A DNA stretch of 5,216 nucleotides from Betaproteobacteria bacterium (GTDB lineage: Bacteria; Pseudomonadota; Gammaproteobacteria; Burkholderiales; SG8-39), in NCBI GenBank assembly GCA_009693435.1, contig SHXF01000176.1, positions 1-5,216 on the forward strand. The letters are read 5' to 3'. Shown here piece after piece: positions 1-5,190 of the stretch (positions are counted from its first letter, which is position 1; each line of letters starts with the position of its first letter). Under the pieces are notes generated by a model that was not told where the DNA came from, searched no databases, and saw only the letters and a program-made list of their open reading frames with translations. The position numbers were made by a program, and so were the translations under genes.

Positions 1-2
1 AC

Positions 3-55
3 CCACCGGCGCGCGCGCTCTGGCTCTATGCAGGGAGCCGCACGCGCGCCCGTGG
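3..55. repeat. Long GC-rich imperfect inverted repeat (hairpin)
   Basis: The two halves pair in register. CCAC (3-6) pairs with GTGG (52-55), GGCGCGCG (8-15) with CGCGCGCC (43-50), GC (17-18) with GC (40-41), and GGCTC (22-26) with GAGCC (35-39). The interruptions are two single mismatches and a three-base bulge, and the loop is about eight bases. This gives some 19 base pairs, nearly all G-C. Neither side has a T-run, so it is not a textbook intrinsic terminator. It could be a structured RNA, a palindromic intergenic repeat, or the processed 3' end of a gene beyond the left edge. Confidence 0.6.
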
Positions 56-58
56 ATA

Positions 59-75
59 ACTTTGCTTGTCAAAGT
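59..75. repeat. Small perfect inverted repeat
   Basis: ACTTTG (59-64) and CAAAGT (70-75) form a perfect six-base stem with a five-base loop. It begins four bases after the large GC-rich hairpin at 3-55. Its function is unknown, and a stem of this size could arise by chance. It is listed because it is one of a run of hairpins. Confidence 0.35.
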
Positions 76-91
76 ATTCAACCAGCGTGAA

Positions 92-125
92 CACCCAATT
101 TTCTAAAATGGGTGAAACTCACCCA
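92..125 (-). terminator. Three-arm inverted repeat, possible leftward terminator
   Basis: CACCCA occurs at 92-97 and 120-125, and its complement TGGGTG lies between them at 109-114. The central arm can therefore pair with either flank, but not both at once. Read leftward, the 109-125 stem (six base pairs, five-base loop) is followed at once by TTTT (complement of 105-108), which resembles a weak intrinsic terminator. It would be a second, backup stop for the receptor gene ending at 262. The alternative stem 92-114 has six base pairs, one A-A mismatch, three more pairs and a three-base loop. Confidence 0.4.
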
Positions 126-129
126 CAGA

Positions 130-148
130 TTCTGCTGACGAAGCAGGA
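130..148. repeat. Small inverted repeat
   Basis: TTCTGCT (130-136) pairs with AGCAGGA (142-148) through seven pairs, one of them G-U, around a GACGA loop. It is another member of the hairpin series downstream of the leftward receptor gene. There is no T-run on either side and no function can be assigned. Confidence 0.3.
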
Positions 149-183
149 ATTGATTGGAAAAGCGCCCGCGCGCGGAAACTGAA

Positions 184-208
184 AGTGCCTGACATCATGT
201 CCGGCACT
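184..208 (-). terminator. Probable terminator of the leftward tctC-type gene
   Basis: AGTGCC (184-189) pairs with GGCACT (203-208). After one T-C mismatch, GACA (191-194) pairs with TGTC (198-201), closing a three-base loop. This makes ten base pairs around one mismatch. Read leftward, the stem is followed by TTCAGTTT, a modest T-rich tract. It lies about 55 bases beyond the stop codon of the receptor gene at 262, which suits an intrinsic terminator. The interrupted T-tract limits certainty. Confidence 0.55.
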
Positions 209-261
209 CTGCGTCACGACAGCAGCAACGCTCACGCCAACATCGGCAATCGTTGCAGCTT

Positions 262-1248
262 CTATTCTGCGCGTATGCCAGTCGCGGCCACCAGTGCTCC
301 CCATCTGGCTATCTCGTTCTTGATGAATGCCCCCAATTGCTCCGGCGTGTAAACCTGAGGTTCGGCGCCCTGATTGCGCAGCGAGTCCCGAACATCGGCG
401 CTCTGACCGATCTTGTTCACCACGCCATTCATCTGCGAAATAACGATTCGGGGTGTGTTGGCCGGCGCGAGCAGCGCAAACCATGAACCAGCCTCGTACC
501 CGGGCAAACCGGACTCGGCGATCGTAGGCAGATCGGGCGCCACCTGGCTGCGCTTTACGCTGGCTACGCCCAAGGCGCGCAACTGGCCGGCTCTTACGTG
601 AGGCAACACGTCAGCAATGCCCGTGATCATCATCGAAATCCGTCCTCCGATCAAATCGGGCATCGCCGCGATTCCCCCCTTGTAAGGCACGTGAATGACG
701 TTGATGGCGGACATGCTCTTGAAGAGTTCGCCTGACAGGTGGCTGGCGCCTCCGGTTCCACTGGACCCATAATTAATTTCTCCTGGTCTGGATTTAGCCA
801 GGGCAATAAGTTCTTTCAGGGACTGTACCGGCAACGCGGGATGGACGACCAGCATGAATGGCAATGAAGCCAGAAATGCGATCGGTTCGAAGTCCCGCAG
901 GAGATCAAATGGCAGGTTCTTGACCATGGACTGGCTGCTTGCAAGCGAGGCGGGCGCAACCAGCAGGGTATAGCCGTCCGGGATAGCCCGCGCCACTGCT
1001 TCGGCACCGATATTGCCCGCCGCACCCGCCCGGTTTTCAGCCACGAACGGCTGACCTGTGACTTCGGTCAACCTGGGCGTGAATATCCTGAACACCACAT
1101 CCGCGCCAGAGCTTGCCGGAAACGGCACGATCACGCGCACGGACTTGGCGGGATACGGCTGCGCGCAGGAAATCCTCGCGCCACCACTGAGGCCCGCAAG
1201 TATGACGGCAGGAACGAAATAGAAAACAGCGCGGTGACACCTCGACAT
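262..1248 (-). CDS. TctC/Bug-family periplasmic solute-binding receptor
   Basis: This 328-residue protein belongs to the Bug/TctC receptors, which bind small carboxylates or related molecules in the periplasm and can deliver them to TctAB-type membrane transporters. A signal peptide covers residues 1-29, with cleavage likely after SCA, before QPYP. Family landmarks include PAKSVRVIVPFP (33-44), Asp50, the ENRAGAAGNIGAEAV block (71-85) followed by PDGYTLL (90-96), NYGSSGTGGASHL (159-171) and HVPYKG (186-191). The length is normal for the family. The start is supported by GGGAG six bases upstream. In the first ligand loop, the usual Ala-Gly-Gly is Ala-Ser-Ser (45-47), which may alter ligand choice. 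No TctA or TctB gene is adjacent, so it is an orphan receptor here. The ligand cannot be read from the sequence. Confidence 0.95.
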   Translation of the reverse strand: MSRCHRAVFYFVPAVILAGLSGGARISCAQPYPAKSVRVIVPFPASSGADVVFRIFTPRLTEVTGQPFVAENRAGAAGNIGAEAVARAIPDGYTLLVAPASLASSQSMVKNLPFDLLRDFEPIAFLASLPFMLVVHPALPVQSLKELIALAKSRPGEINYGSSGTGGASHLSGELFKSMSAINVIHVPYKGGIAAMPDLIGGRISMMITGIADVLPHVRAGQLRALGVASVKRSQVAPDLPTIAESGLPGYEAGSWFALLAPANTPRIVISQMNGVVNKIGQSADVRDSLRNQGAEPQVYTPEQLGAFIKNEIARWGALVAATGIRAE

Positions 1249-1287
1249 GATGCTCTCCCAAGACAGCGATACTGCGACTGCCCCAAC

Positions 1288-1293
1288 ATTATC
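1288..1293 (-). promoter_or_regulatory. Candidate -10 element for the leftward receptor gene
   Basis: On the leftward strand, GATAAT matches TATAAT at five of six positions. It lies about 40 bases before the ATG at 1248, within the only AT-rich patch of the 1249-1436 divergent region. No convincing -35 box sits at the right distance, since the best is TTTCCG with a 16-base spacer. An overlapping TATAGA lies just upstream. This is a weak call. Confidence 0.3.
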
Positions 1294-1397
1294 ATCTATA
1301 TTTGTTGTGCGGAAAGCGAAATTGTCGTGCGCCTTGAGTTAAAGTACTGGCCCGCAGGCGTGTCGGAGTATTCAACGAGCGCGCTTGTCAACTATTG

Positions 1398-1419
1398 ACC
1401 GGCTAAGCCGGTTTCTTTT
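1398..1419 (+). terminator. Hairpin plus T-rich tract in the DUF1993 leader
   Basis: ACCGGC (1398-1403) and GCCGGT (1407-1412) form a perfect stem with a TAA loop, followed by TTCTTTT. This is the shape of a short intrinsic terminator, yet it sits only 17 bases before the start of the DUF1993 gene and 7 bases before its ribosome binding site. No rightward gene ends just upstream. It may attenuate or stabilise the DUF1993 transcript, or it may be a leftover terminator. Confidence 0.45.
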
Positions 1420-1436
1420 CCAAAAAGGACATCACC

Positions 1437-1946
1437 ATGACCGCAATTTCCATGTATCAAGCCAGCGCGCCGTATTTCGCCAACACCCTGAGAAATCTTT
1501 CCACAATTCTCGACAAGGCGCAGGCTCATGCGGATGCGCGGAAAGTAGAGTCCACCGTCTTCACCATGGACCGGTTATATCCCGACATGTTCACCATGGC
1601 GCGTCAGGTGCAGATCGCGTGCGATGCCGTAAAGGGCGCGATGGCGCGTCTGGCCGGGGTCGATATCCCGAAACACGATGATGTCGAGCAAACGTTCGCC
1701 GATCTTAAAGCGCGCATCGCCAAGACCGTATCCTTTATAGAAACGTTCAAGCCCGCGCAGATCGACGGCACGGAAGACAAGAACATTGCATTCAAGATCG
1801 GTGGTCATGAACTGAAGTTCACGGGTATGCAATACCTGCTGGGCTTTGTGTATTCGAATTTCTACTTTCACGTCACCACCACCTACAATATACTGCGCCA
1901 CAACGGCGTGGATATTGGCAAGAACGATTTCCTCGGGAAAATCTGA
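1437..1946 (+). CDS. DUF1993 family protein (DinB-like four-helix bundle)
   Basis: This 169-residue soluble protein with no signal peptide matches the DUF1993 family in length and motifs. RLYPDMFTMARQVQIA (46-61) is the hallmark of the second helix. The C-terminal NFYFHVTTTYNILRHNGV (141-158) and IGKNDFLG (160-167) are equally typical. Families of this type are predicted to form a DinB-like helical bundle. His145 and His155 lie in the conserved C-terminal block, but whether they bind metal is unproven. The biochemical role of the family is unknown. AAGGA ends seven bases before the ATG, giving a strong start. The gene stands alone: it is transcribed away from the receptor gene at 262-1248 and is closed by a good terminator 24 bases after its stop. 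It may be controlled by the hairpin in its leader. Confidence 0.93.
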   Translation: MTAISMYQASAPYFANTLRNLSTILDKAQAHADARKVESTVFTMDRLYPDMFTMARQVQIACDAVKGAMARLAGVDIPKHDDVEQTFADLKARIAKTVSFIETFKPAQIDGTEDKNIAFKIGGHELKFTGMQYLLGFVYSNFYFHVTTTYNILRHNGVDIGKNDFLGKI

Positions 1947-1969
1947 TCGGGCGCCATCTGTATTCCTGA

Positions 1970-1999
1970 CGATGCCAGGATTCCTGGTGCATCGTTTTT
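1970..1999 (+). terminator. Intrinsic terminator after the DUF1993 gene
   Basis: CGATGC (1970-1975) pairs with GCATCG (1989-1994), and CAGG (1976-1979) pairs with CCTG (1983-1986) around an ATT loop. There is a two-base bulge on the right arm. TTTTT (1995-1999) follows immediately. Position, stem strength and T-run all fit a Rho-independent terminator for the gene ending at 1946. Confidence 0.8.
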
Positions 2000-2172
2000 G
2001 CGTTGCTTGCGCAACCTTTGCGGGTTGGGTTGTCTGTGCGTCAACCTTGGGCGCGCAAGCACTGACTGAATTTACGCGGCCGATACGCCTGGTCATACCT
2101 GCCACAGCTGGCGGCGGCGCCTGGCCTTCAAGCTGGATCAAAGAACTGAAATCGGAGTCTTTATGCGGTTGA
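1972..2172 (+). pseudogene. Internally deleted TctC/Bug receptor gene remnant
   Basis: An open frame of 66 codons starts with a signal-peptide-like stretch (FCVACATFAGWVVCAS, ending near LGAQA). It continues with RPIRLVIPATAGGGA, the first strand and ligand loop of TctC/Bug receptors. The sequence then jumps to WPSSWIKELKSESLCG, whose WIKEL part resembles the extreme C-terminal helix of the family (compare KWGKLIKDLGIRAE in the next gene). About 250 central residues are missing while the frame is kept, as expected from an internal deletion. The ATG at 1972 lies inside the preceding terminator stem and has no ribosome binding site. GTG at 1987 is an alternative start. The stop overlaps the next gene by ten bases. 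The N-terminal identification is firm. The C-terminal one is an inference from a short match. A functional small exported protein is unlikely. Confidence 0.65.
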
Positions 2173-3128
2173 TACAAACGGTTGCATGGCTGTCATTGTC
2201 AGGCTTGTCCCCGTTGGCTGTGAATGTCGCGTGTGGACAGAATTACCCGACCAAGCCTGTTCGCATCGTCACCGCGGAAGCCGCCGGCGGCAGCGATTTT
2301 GTGTCACGCCTGACGGCGTTGGGACTTGCCGCTACCCTGGGTCAACCGGTGATTGTCGAAAATAGAACCAGCGGGGTTATCCCGGGAGACATCGTGGCCA
2401 AGTCCCCGCCGGACGGCTATACGCTATTTGTAACCGCCAGCAATTTCTGGCTTGGTCCCTTCATGCGCGACAAAATGCCCTATGACCCGGCCAAGGATTT
2501 TGCTCCCGTCATATTGATAGCGATTACTCCCAGTATCATCGCCGTACATCCGTCACTGGCGGTGAAGTCTGTCAAAGAACTGATCTCACTGGCCAAAGGA
2601 AAACCCGGAGCACTCAATTTTGCATCTTCTTCCGTCGGCTCATCGAACCATCTCGCCGCTGAACTGTTCAAGACCATGGCGGGCATCAATATCGTGCATG
2701 TGCCGTACCGGGGTACCGGCCCGGCGCTCGTCGCCCTGATCGCCGCGGAGGTGCAACTGATGTTTCCGTCGGCGGGCGGCGCGATGCCGCACGTAAAATC
2801 CGGCAGGTTGCGCGGACTGGCAGTCACCAGCAATGAGCCCTCGGCGCTGGCGCCCGGACTGCCGACGGTCGCGGCCTCAGGTCTGCAGGGATATGAATCG
2901 ACAACAATTTATGCGATGTTTGCGCCGGCCAAAACACCGGTGGCACTCATCAGGCGATTAAATCAGGAGATTGTGCAGCTTCTGAAAACCCCGGATGCAA
3001 AAGAAAAGTTGATTGCCGGTGGCGTGGAGGCCATAGGCAGTTCACCCGAACAACTCGCCGCCACGGTAAAGGGCGATGTCGCGAAGTGGGGCAAGCTGAT
3101 CAAGGATCTGGGGATACGTGCAGAGTAG
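2163..3128 (+). CDS. TctC/Bug-family periplasmic solute-binding receptor
   Basis: This is a full-length 321-residue receptor of the same family as the leftward gene at 262-1248, though clearly divergent from it. The signal peptide covers about residues 1-25, with cleavage likely after ACG, before QNYP. Family landmarks are YPTKPVRIV (28-36), AAGGSD (40-45) with Asp45, VIVENRTSG (63-71), PDGYTL (83-88), NFASSSVGSSNHLAAELF (152-169), HVPYRG (179-184) and the C-terminal KWGKLIKDLGIRAE. GGAG five bases before the ATG supports the start. The start codon lies within the last codons of the truncated receptor remnant, so translation may once have been coupled to it. The terminator at 1970-1999 implies a promoter between about 2000 and 2150, but none is obvious. 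No membrane transporter genes are adjacent. The ligand is unknown. Confidence 0.95.
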   Translation: MRLIQTVAWLSLSGLSPLAVNVACGQNYPTKPVRIVTAEAAGGSDFVSRLTALGLAATLGQPVIVENRTSGVIPGDIVAKSPPDGYTLFVTASNFWLGPFMRDKMPYDPAKDFAPVILIAITPSIIAVHPSLAVKSVKELISLAKGKPGALNFASSSVGSSNHLAAELFKTMAGINIVHVPYRGTGPALVALIAAEVQLMFPSAGGAMPHVKSGRLRGLAVTSNEPSALAPGLPTVAASGLQGYESTTIYAMFAPAKTPVALIRRLNQEIVQLLKTPDAKEKLIAGGVEAIGSSPEQLAATVKGDVAKWGKLIKDLGIRAE

Positions 3129-3139
3129 TACGCGGTACT
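3127..3139. repeat. Small hairpin between convergent genes
   Basis: AGTAC (3127-3131) and GTACT (3135-3139) form a five-base stem around GCG. It overlaps the stop codon of the rightward receptor gene and lies 21 bases from the end of the leftward DUF6295-like gene. It could serve as a weak shared terminator, but the first T-rich stretch on the rightward strand (GTTTTCTTT) is 12 bases away. Confidence is low. Confidence 0.2.
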
Positions 3140-3159
3140 TCATCTGTCCACGTTTTCTT

Positions 3160-3438
3160 TCAAGTCCCTCTGAGGCGATGACTTTCTTCGATTTCAGCGG
3201 CCGCAATCGCCCTGCATAGCGCCGCGGAAAAAGCCTTGGCCGATTCGAGGGTGATTTCAACCGCGACGCGCGCTTCCGGTCCCAGCGATGAATTTACAAA
3301 ATCGATGGTGATGGCTTCTTCGAGCACGGCGTGGTGGGGATGGTCGTACGACACGACTGAAGTCGTGAGGTCGAACCACCCCTTCTCGCCCTTACCCGCG
3401 CCCTCCGCCTTTGCAATCTCGACGATGGACGTGCACAT
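3160..3438 (-). CDS. Small DUF6295-like protein
   Basis: This 92-residue protein has no signal peptide or membrane segment. Its pattern matches my memory of DUF6295 proteins: MCTSIVEI start, GAGKGEKGWFDLT (13-25), YDHPHHAVLEEAITIDFVN (31-49), then RVAVEITLESAKAF and a helical alanine-rich tail. The His-rich DHPHHA motif and the invariant-looking Cys2 could suggest metal or cofactor binding, but that is speculation. It begins only six bases after the stop of the dienelactone-hydrolase-family gene on the same strand and has no clear Shine-Dalgarno. It is therefore probably co-transcribed and translationally coupled with that gene. Its function is unknown. The association suggests an accessory role to the enzyme. 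Confidence 0.85.
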   Translation of the reverse strand: MCTSIVEIAKAEGAGKGEKGWFDLTTSVVSYDHPHHAVLEEAITIDFVNSSLGPEARVAVEITLESAKAFSAALCRAIAAAEIEESHRLRGT

Positions 3439-3444
3439 GCCGTG

Positions 3445-4197
3445 CTATTTCTTCAGATGCTTGTCGAAGAAAGCGAGCGTACGCTTCCATCCATCAAGCG
3501 CCTGTTCGAGACGATACATCGGACGGTCGTAGTAGAAGAATCCGTGTCCGGCGCCATCGTACATGTGGAACTCATAGTCCTTGCCGTGCTTCTTGAGTTC
3601 GGCCTCGTGCTGTGCAACGTGTTCGGGCGTCGGTCTGCGGTCTTCCTTGCCGAACAGTCCCAGCAGCGGGCATGACAGATCCTTGGTGAACTCGATCGGC
3701 GCACGCGGCTGGTTGGCCGTCAGTTCTTCCTTGGTCATCACCACACCCCCGCCCCACAGTTCGATAACAGCATCGATGGACTTGGTGTGGCATGCATATA
3801 GAAAAGCATGCCGGCCACCCGAGCACGAACCCATTATGCCGACCTTGCCATTGTGGTATTTCTGCGAACGCATCCACTTGACCGCGCCCTCGGTGTCGCC
3901 GATCACCTTATCGTCGGGAATGCCGCCGCTCGCACGCACCTTGGCGGCCACGTCGTCGGGCTTGCCGTCGCCCGCGCGGTGATAGAGGTTATGCGAGATT
4001 GCCGCATACCCGTAATGCGCAAAACGCCGCGTTGCTTCGATGTACCACTCATCCCAGCCCGGTGCATGGTGCACCAGTACAACGCCGGGAAATGGGCCGG
4101 AGCCCGTAGGCCGTGCGGTGTAAGCCGAAATGGACTCGCCGTTGTGGCCAGCGATCGAAATGGTCTCCGCCAGCATGCCTCCGTAAGTGAAACCCAT
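3445..4197 (-). CDS. Dienelactone hydrolase family alpha/beta hydrolase
   Basis: This is a cytoplasmic alpha/beta hydrolase of 250 residues, a usual length for the dienelactone hydrolase family. It shows the family's catalytic triad: Cys125 in the nucleophile elbow GSCSGG (123-128), Asp186 in LFGKED (181-186) and His218 in GAGHGFF (215-221). The oxyanion-region strand is VVLVHHAPGWDEW (39-51). Members cleave ester or lactone bonds, classically dienelactone in chloroaromatic breakdown, but most homologues have unknown substrates and nothing here proves that reaction. The open frame continues upstream to 4386. The start at 4197 is preferred because GGAGGGAGG sits 4-8 bases before it and the extra N-terminal residues look non-coding. 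The downstream DUF6295-like gene follows after six bases, so the two probably form an operon. Confidence 0.93.
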   Translation of the reverse strand: MGFTYGGMLAETISIAGHNGESISAYTARPTGSGPFPGVVLVHHAPGWDEWYIEATRRFAHYGYAAISHNLYHRAGDGKPDDVAAKVRASGGIPDDKVIGDTEGAVKWMRSQKYHNGKVGIMGSCSGGRHAFLYACHTKSIDAVIELWGGGVVMTKEELTANQPRAPIEFTKDLSCPLLGLFGKEDRRPTPEHVAQHEAELKKHGKDYEFHMYDGAGHGFFYYDRPMYRLEQALDGWKRTLAFFDKHLKK

Positions 4198-4201
4198 AGT
4201 G

Positions 4202-4210
4202 CCTCCCTCC
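4202..4210 (-). promoter_or_regulatory. Strong ribosome binding site fixing the hydrolase start
   Basis: On the leftward strand the sequence reads GGAGGGAGG, two overlapping Shine-Dalgarno matches 8 and 4 bases before the ATG at 4197. It decides the start of the dienelactone-hydrolase-family gene against an ATG at 4386 in the same frame. Confidence 0.85.
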
Positions 4211-4304
4211 AATAAATGTGATGTTGACCCCCCAGGAACCTGTCGGACTTGAAGACTCCAGGCAAAAAAGCGGCTGGACGAGGACAGATTTTGACGAATT
4301 CGCA

Positions 4305-4327
4305 GGCCCATGGTTATTCCATGGGTC
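4305..4327. promoter_or_regulatory. Palindrome in divergent intergenic region, possible operator
   Basis: CCCATGG (4307-4313) and CCATGGG (4319-4325) are perfectly complementary around TTATT. One G-T and one G-C pair extend the stem to nine pairs. It lies in the 261-base region between the leftward hydrolase and the rightward DUF3592 gene. There is no T-run on either side, so it is not an intrinsic terminator. A dyad of this kind could be a regulator binding site or a leader hairpin. A TTGACG at 4291-4296 lies just upstream, but no good -10 follows it. Confidence 0.4.
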
Positions 4328-4371
4328 AAGAAGACGGCGAAATAGGTACCCGTCAGGCGCTTTTGCAGCCA

Positions 4372-4404
4372 ATATCCTTTAGTCACGACAGGCTCTTAGG
4401 ATAT
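4372..4404. repeat. Spaced inverted repeat ATATCCT...AGGATAT
   Basis: ATATCCT (4372-4378) and AGGATAT (4398-4404) are perfect seven-base inverted copies, with arm centres 26 bases apart. They lie some 40-75 bases upstream of the putative -10 of the DUF3592 gene. This could be a dimeric operator or a long-loop hairpin. The arms are short enough that chance is a real alternative. Confidence 0.3.
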
Positions 4405-4445
4405 CACGCCTGCATTACCCAGAGGTTGACGCAGTCCAGCGGACT

Positions 4446-4451
4446 TATACT
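4446..4451 (+). promoter_or_regulatory. Candidate -10 element for a leaderless DUF3592 transcript
   Basis: TATACT matches TATAAT at five of six positions and ends seven bases before the ATG at 4459. Transcription would then start at or right next to the start codon, giving a leaderless message. This fits the lack of a convincing Shine-Dalgarno there. The nearest -35-like hexamer, TTGACG (4426-4431), is only 14 bases away, shorter than the usual 16-18, so the call is tentative. Confidence 0.35.
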
Positions 4452-4458
4452 CCGGGGT

Positions 4459-5115
4459 ATGGACGACCCTGTCATTCTGCAGGCTATCCTTACATTCTGG
4501 GCCGGCGTGCTGGCCGGACTGGTGCTGGGCGGACTGGTCGGCTGGCGCACGAAGTTTGCCTGGGGCATGGCGGTTGGCCTGCTCTTGATCGGCGCCGGCG
4601 GACTGGCGGGCGCGGGGTGGCTGGGCTGGCACCGGTTTCATACGCTCGCGGGAACGCAGATCGCGACCGGCGTGCTGGTCGAGTGGGTGACCGAGCGCTC
4701 GACCGAGGCCAGCGGCAAATCATCGGCCACACGCGTGCCGATTGTCAGGTTTAATGCGCCCGACGGCCTGACCTATCGGGTCAGAGGACTGGGTCGTGGT
4801 GGCGAGGAAGATCTGCCGGCCGGCAGCGCGGTGCAGGTGCGCTATCGCGCTGATGCCCCCAATGAGGCGGTGATCGCCGATTTTCAAAACCAGTGGGGAG
4901 GGGTATGGGCGCTGGCTTTGTTTGGCGCGATTCCCATGATGATGGGCGCGTTTTTTCTCGCGACGGCGATCAGCGAATCACGCGAGGCGCGGCGATACGC
5001 CCGACCGCCGCCGCTTTCCGCAGAACGCAGAAAAATCGCGCAAAAACTTGTCGTCGCGGGCAATCTCCTCCTAGCGTCAGCGGGAGACCCCCCGGCTTTG
5101 CCGGGGAGGCAGTAG
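4459..5115 (+). CDS. DUF3592-type membrane protein, 3' end altered by an IS
   Basis: This 218-residue inner-membrane protein has hydrophobic segments at about residues 5-27, 33-56 and 148-171. The middle soluble part (GVLVEWVTERS, then VPIVRFNAPDGLTYRVRG, then LPAGSAVQVRYRADAPNEAVI) matches the DUF3592 pattern: a small beta domain between membrane helices. The family has no established function. The open frame extends back to 4249, but ATG at 4459 is chosen because the residues before it look non-coding and hydrophobicity begins there. There is no good ribosome binding site. Beyond the last helix, the charged tail ends in GNLLLASAGDPPALPGRQ. This part is encoded by the hairpin-rich left end of the downstream insertion sequence. 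The native C-terminus was therefore probably replaced. The core domain is intact, so the protein may still work. Confidence 0.8.
   Translation: MDDPVILQAILTFWAGVLAGLVLGGLVGWRTKFAWGMAVGLLLIGAGGLAGAGWLGWHRFHTLAGTQIATGVLVEWVTERSTEASGKSSATRVPIVRFNAPDGLTYRVRGLGRGGEEDLPAGSAVQVRYRADAPNEAVIADFQNQWGGVWALALFGAIPMMMGAFFLATAISESREARRYARPPPLSAERRKIAQKLVVAGNLLLASAGDPPALPGRQ
5090..5106 (+). repeat. Subterminal hairpin of the insertion sequence left end
   Basis: This is a perfect seven-base stem, CCCCGGC against GCCGGGG, with a TTT loop. In IS200/IS605 elements the Y1 transposase recognises such end hairpins in single-stranded DNA. It is also translated as part of the DUF3592 C-terminus (codons for PALPG), and could block transcription entering the element. 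Confidence 0.55.
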
Positions 5116-5131
5116 AAGTTTGACAGATACG

Positions 5132-5190
5132 GGAGTCCATCGGAGGAAACTCCAAGACGTGAGCCGCCAAAGCACACGAAAAGGAGTTTC
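5132..5190 (+). promoter_or_regulatory. tnpA leader with alternative SD-hiding structures
   Basis: GAAACTCC (5146-5153) is perfectly complementary over eight bases to GGAGTTTC (5183-5190), which contains most of the tnpA Shine-Dalgarno AAGGAG (5181-5186). Pairing would hide the ribosome binding site. The same ACTCC (5149-5153) can instead pair with GGAGT (5132-5136), which would free it. The two folds are mutually exclusive. IS200 transposase messages are known to be translationally silenced by leader structure, so this layout fits the family. Confidence 0.55.

Noticed and set aside
119..484. Leftward open frame of 121 codons at the left edge
   Set aside because: It overlaps the end of the receptor gene in another frame, crosses the hairpin region, and its composition (Arg/Gly/Ser rich) is that of an out-of-frame reading.
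73..1380. Near repeat AGTATTCAAC(C/G)AGCG at 73-87 and 1366-1380
   Set aside because: Fourteen of fifteen bases match, but one such pair is expected roughly by chance in a window of this size, and the flanks differ.
1575..2177. Leftward open frame of 200 codons
   Set aside because: It is antisense to the DUF1993 gene and the receptor remnant, both with recognisable family motifs. It has no ribosome binding site or familiar domain.
4198..4386. N-terminal extension of the dienelactone hydrolase to an ATG at 4386
   Set aside because: A very strong Shine-Dalgarno precedes the ATG at 4197, family length fits that start, and the extension crosses the palindrome and looks non-coding.
4249..4458. 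N-terminal extension of the DUF3592 protein to an ATG at 4249
   Set aside because: The extra 70 residues are polar, match no DUF3592 feature, and overlap the divergent regulatory region.
5120..5148. TTGACA at 5120-5125 as a tnpA promoter -35 box
   Set aside because: No -10-like hexamer occurs 16-18 bases downstream (the sequence there is GAGGAA).
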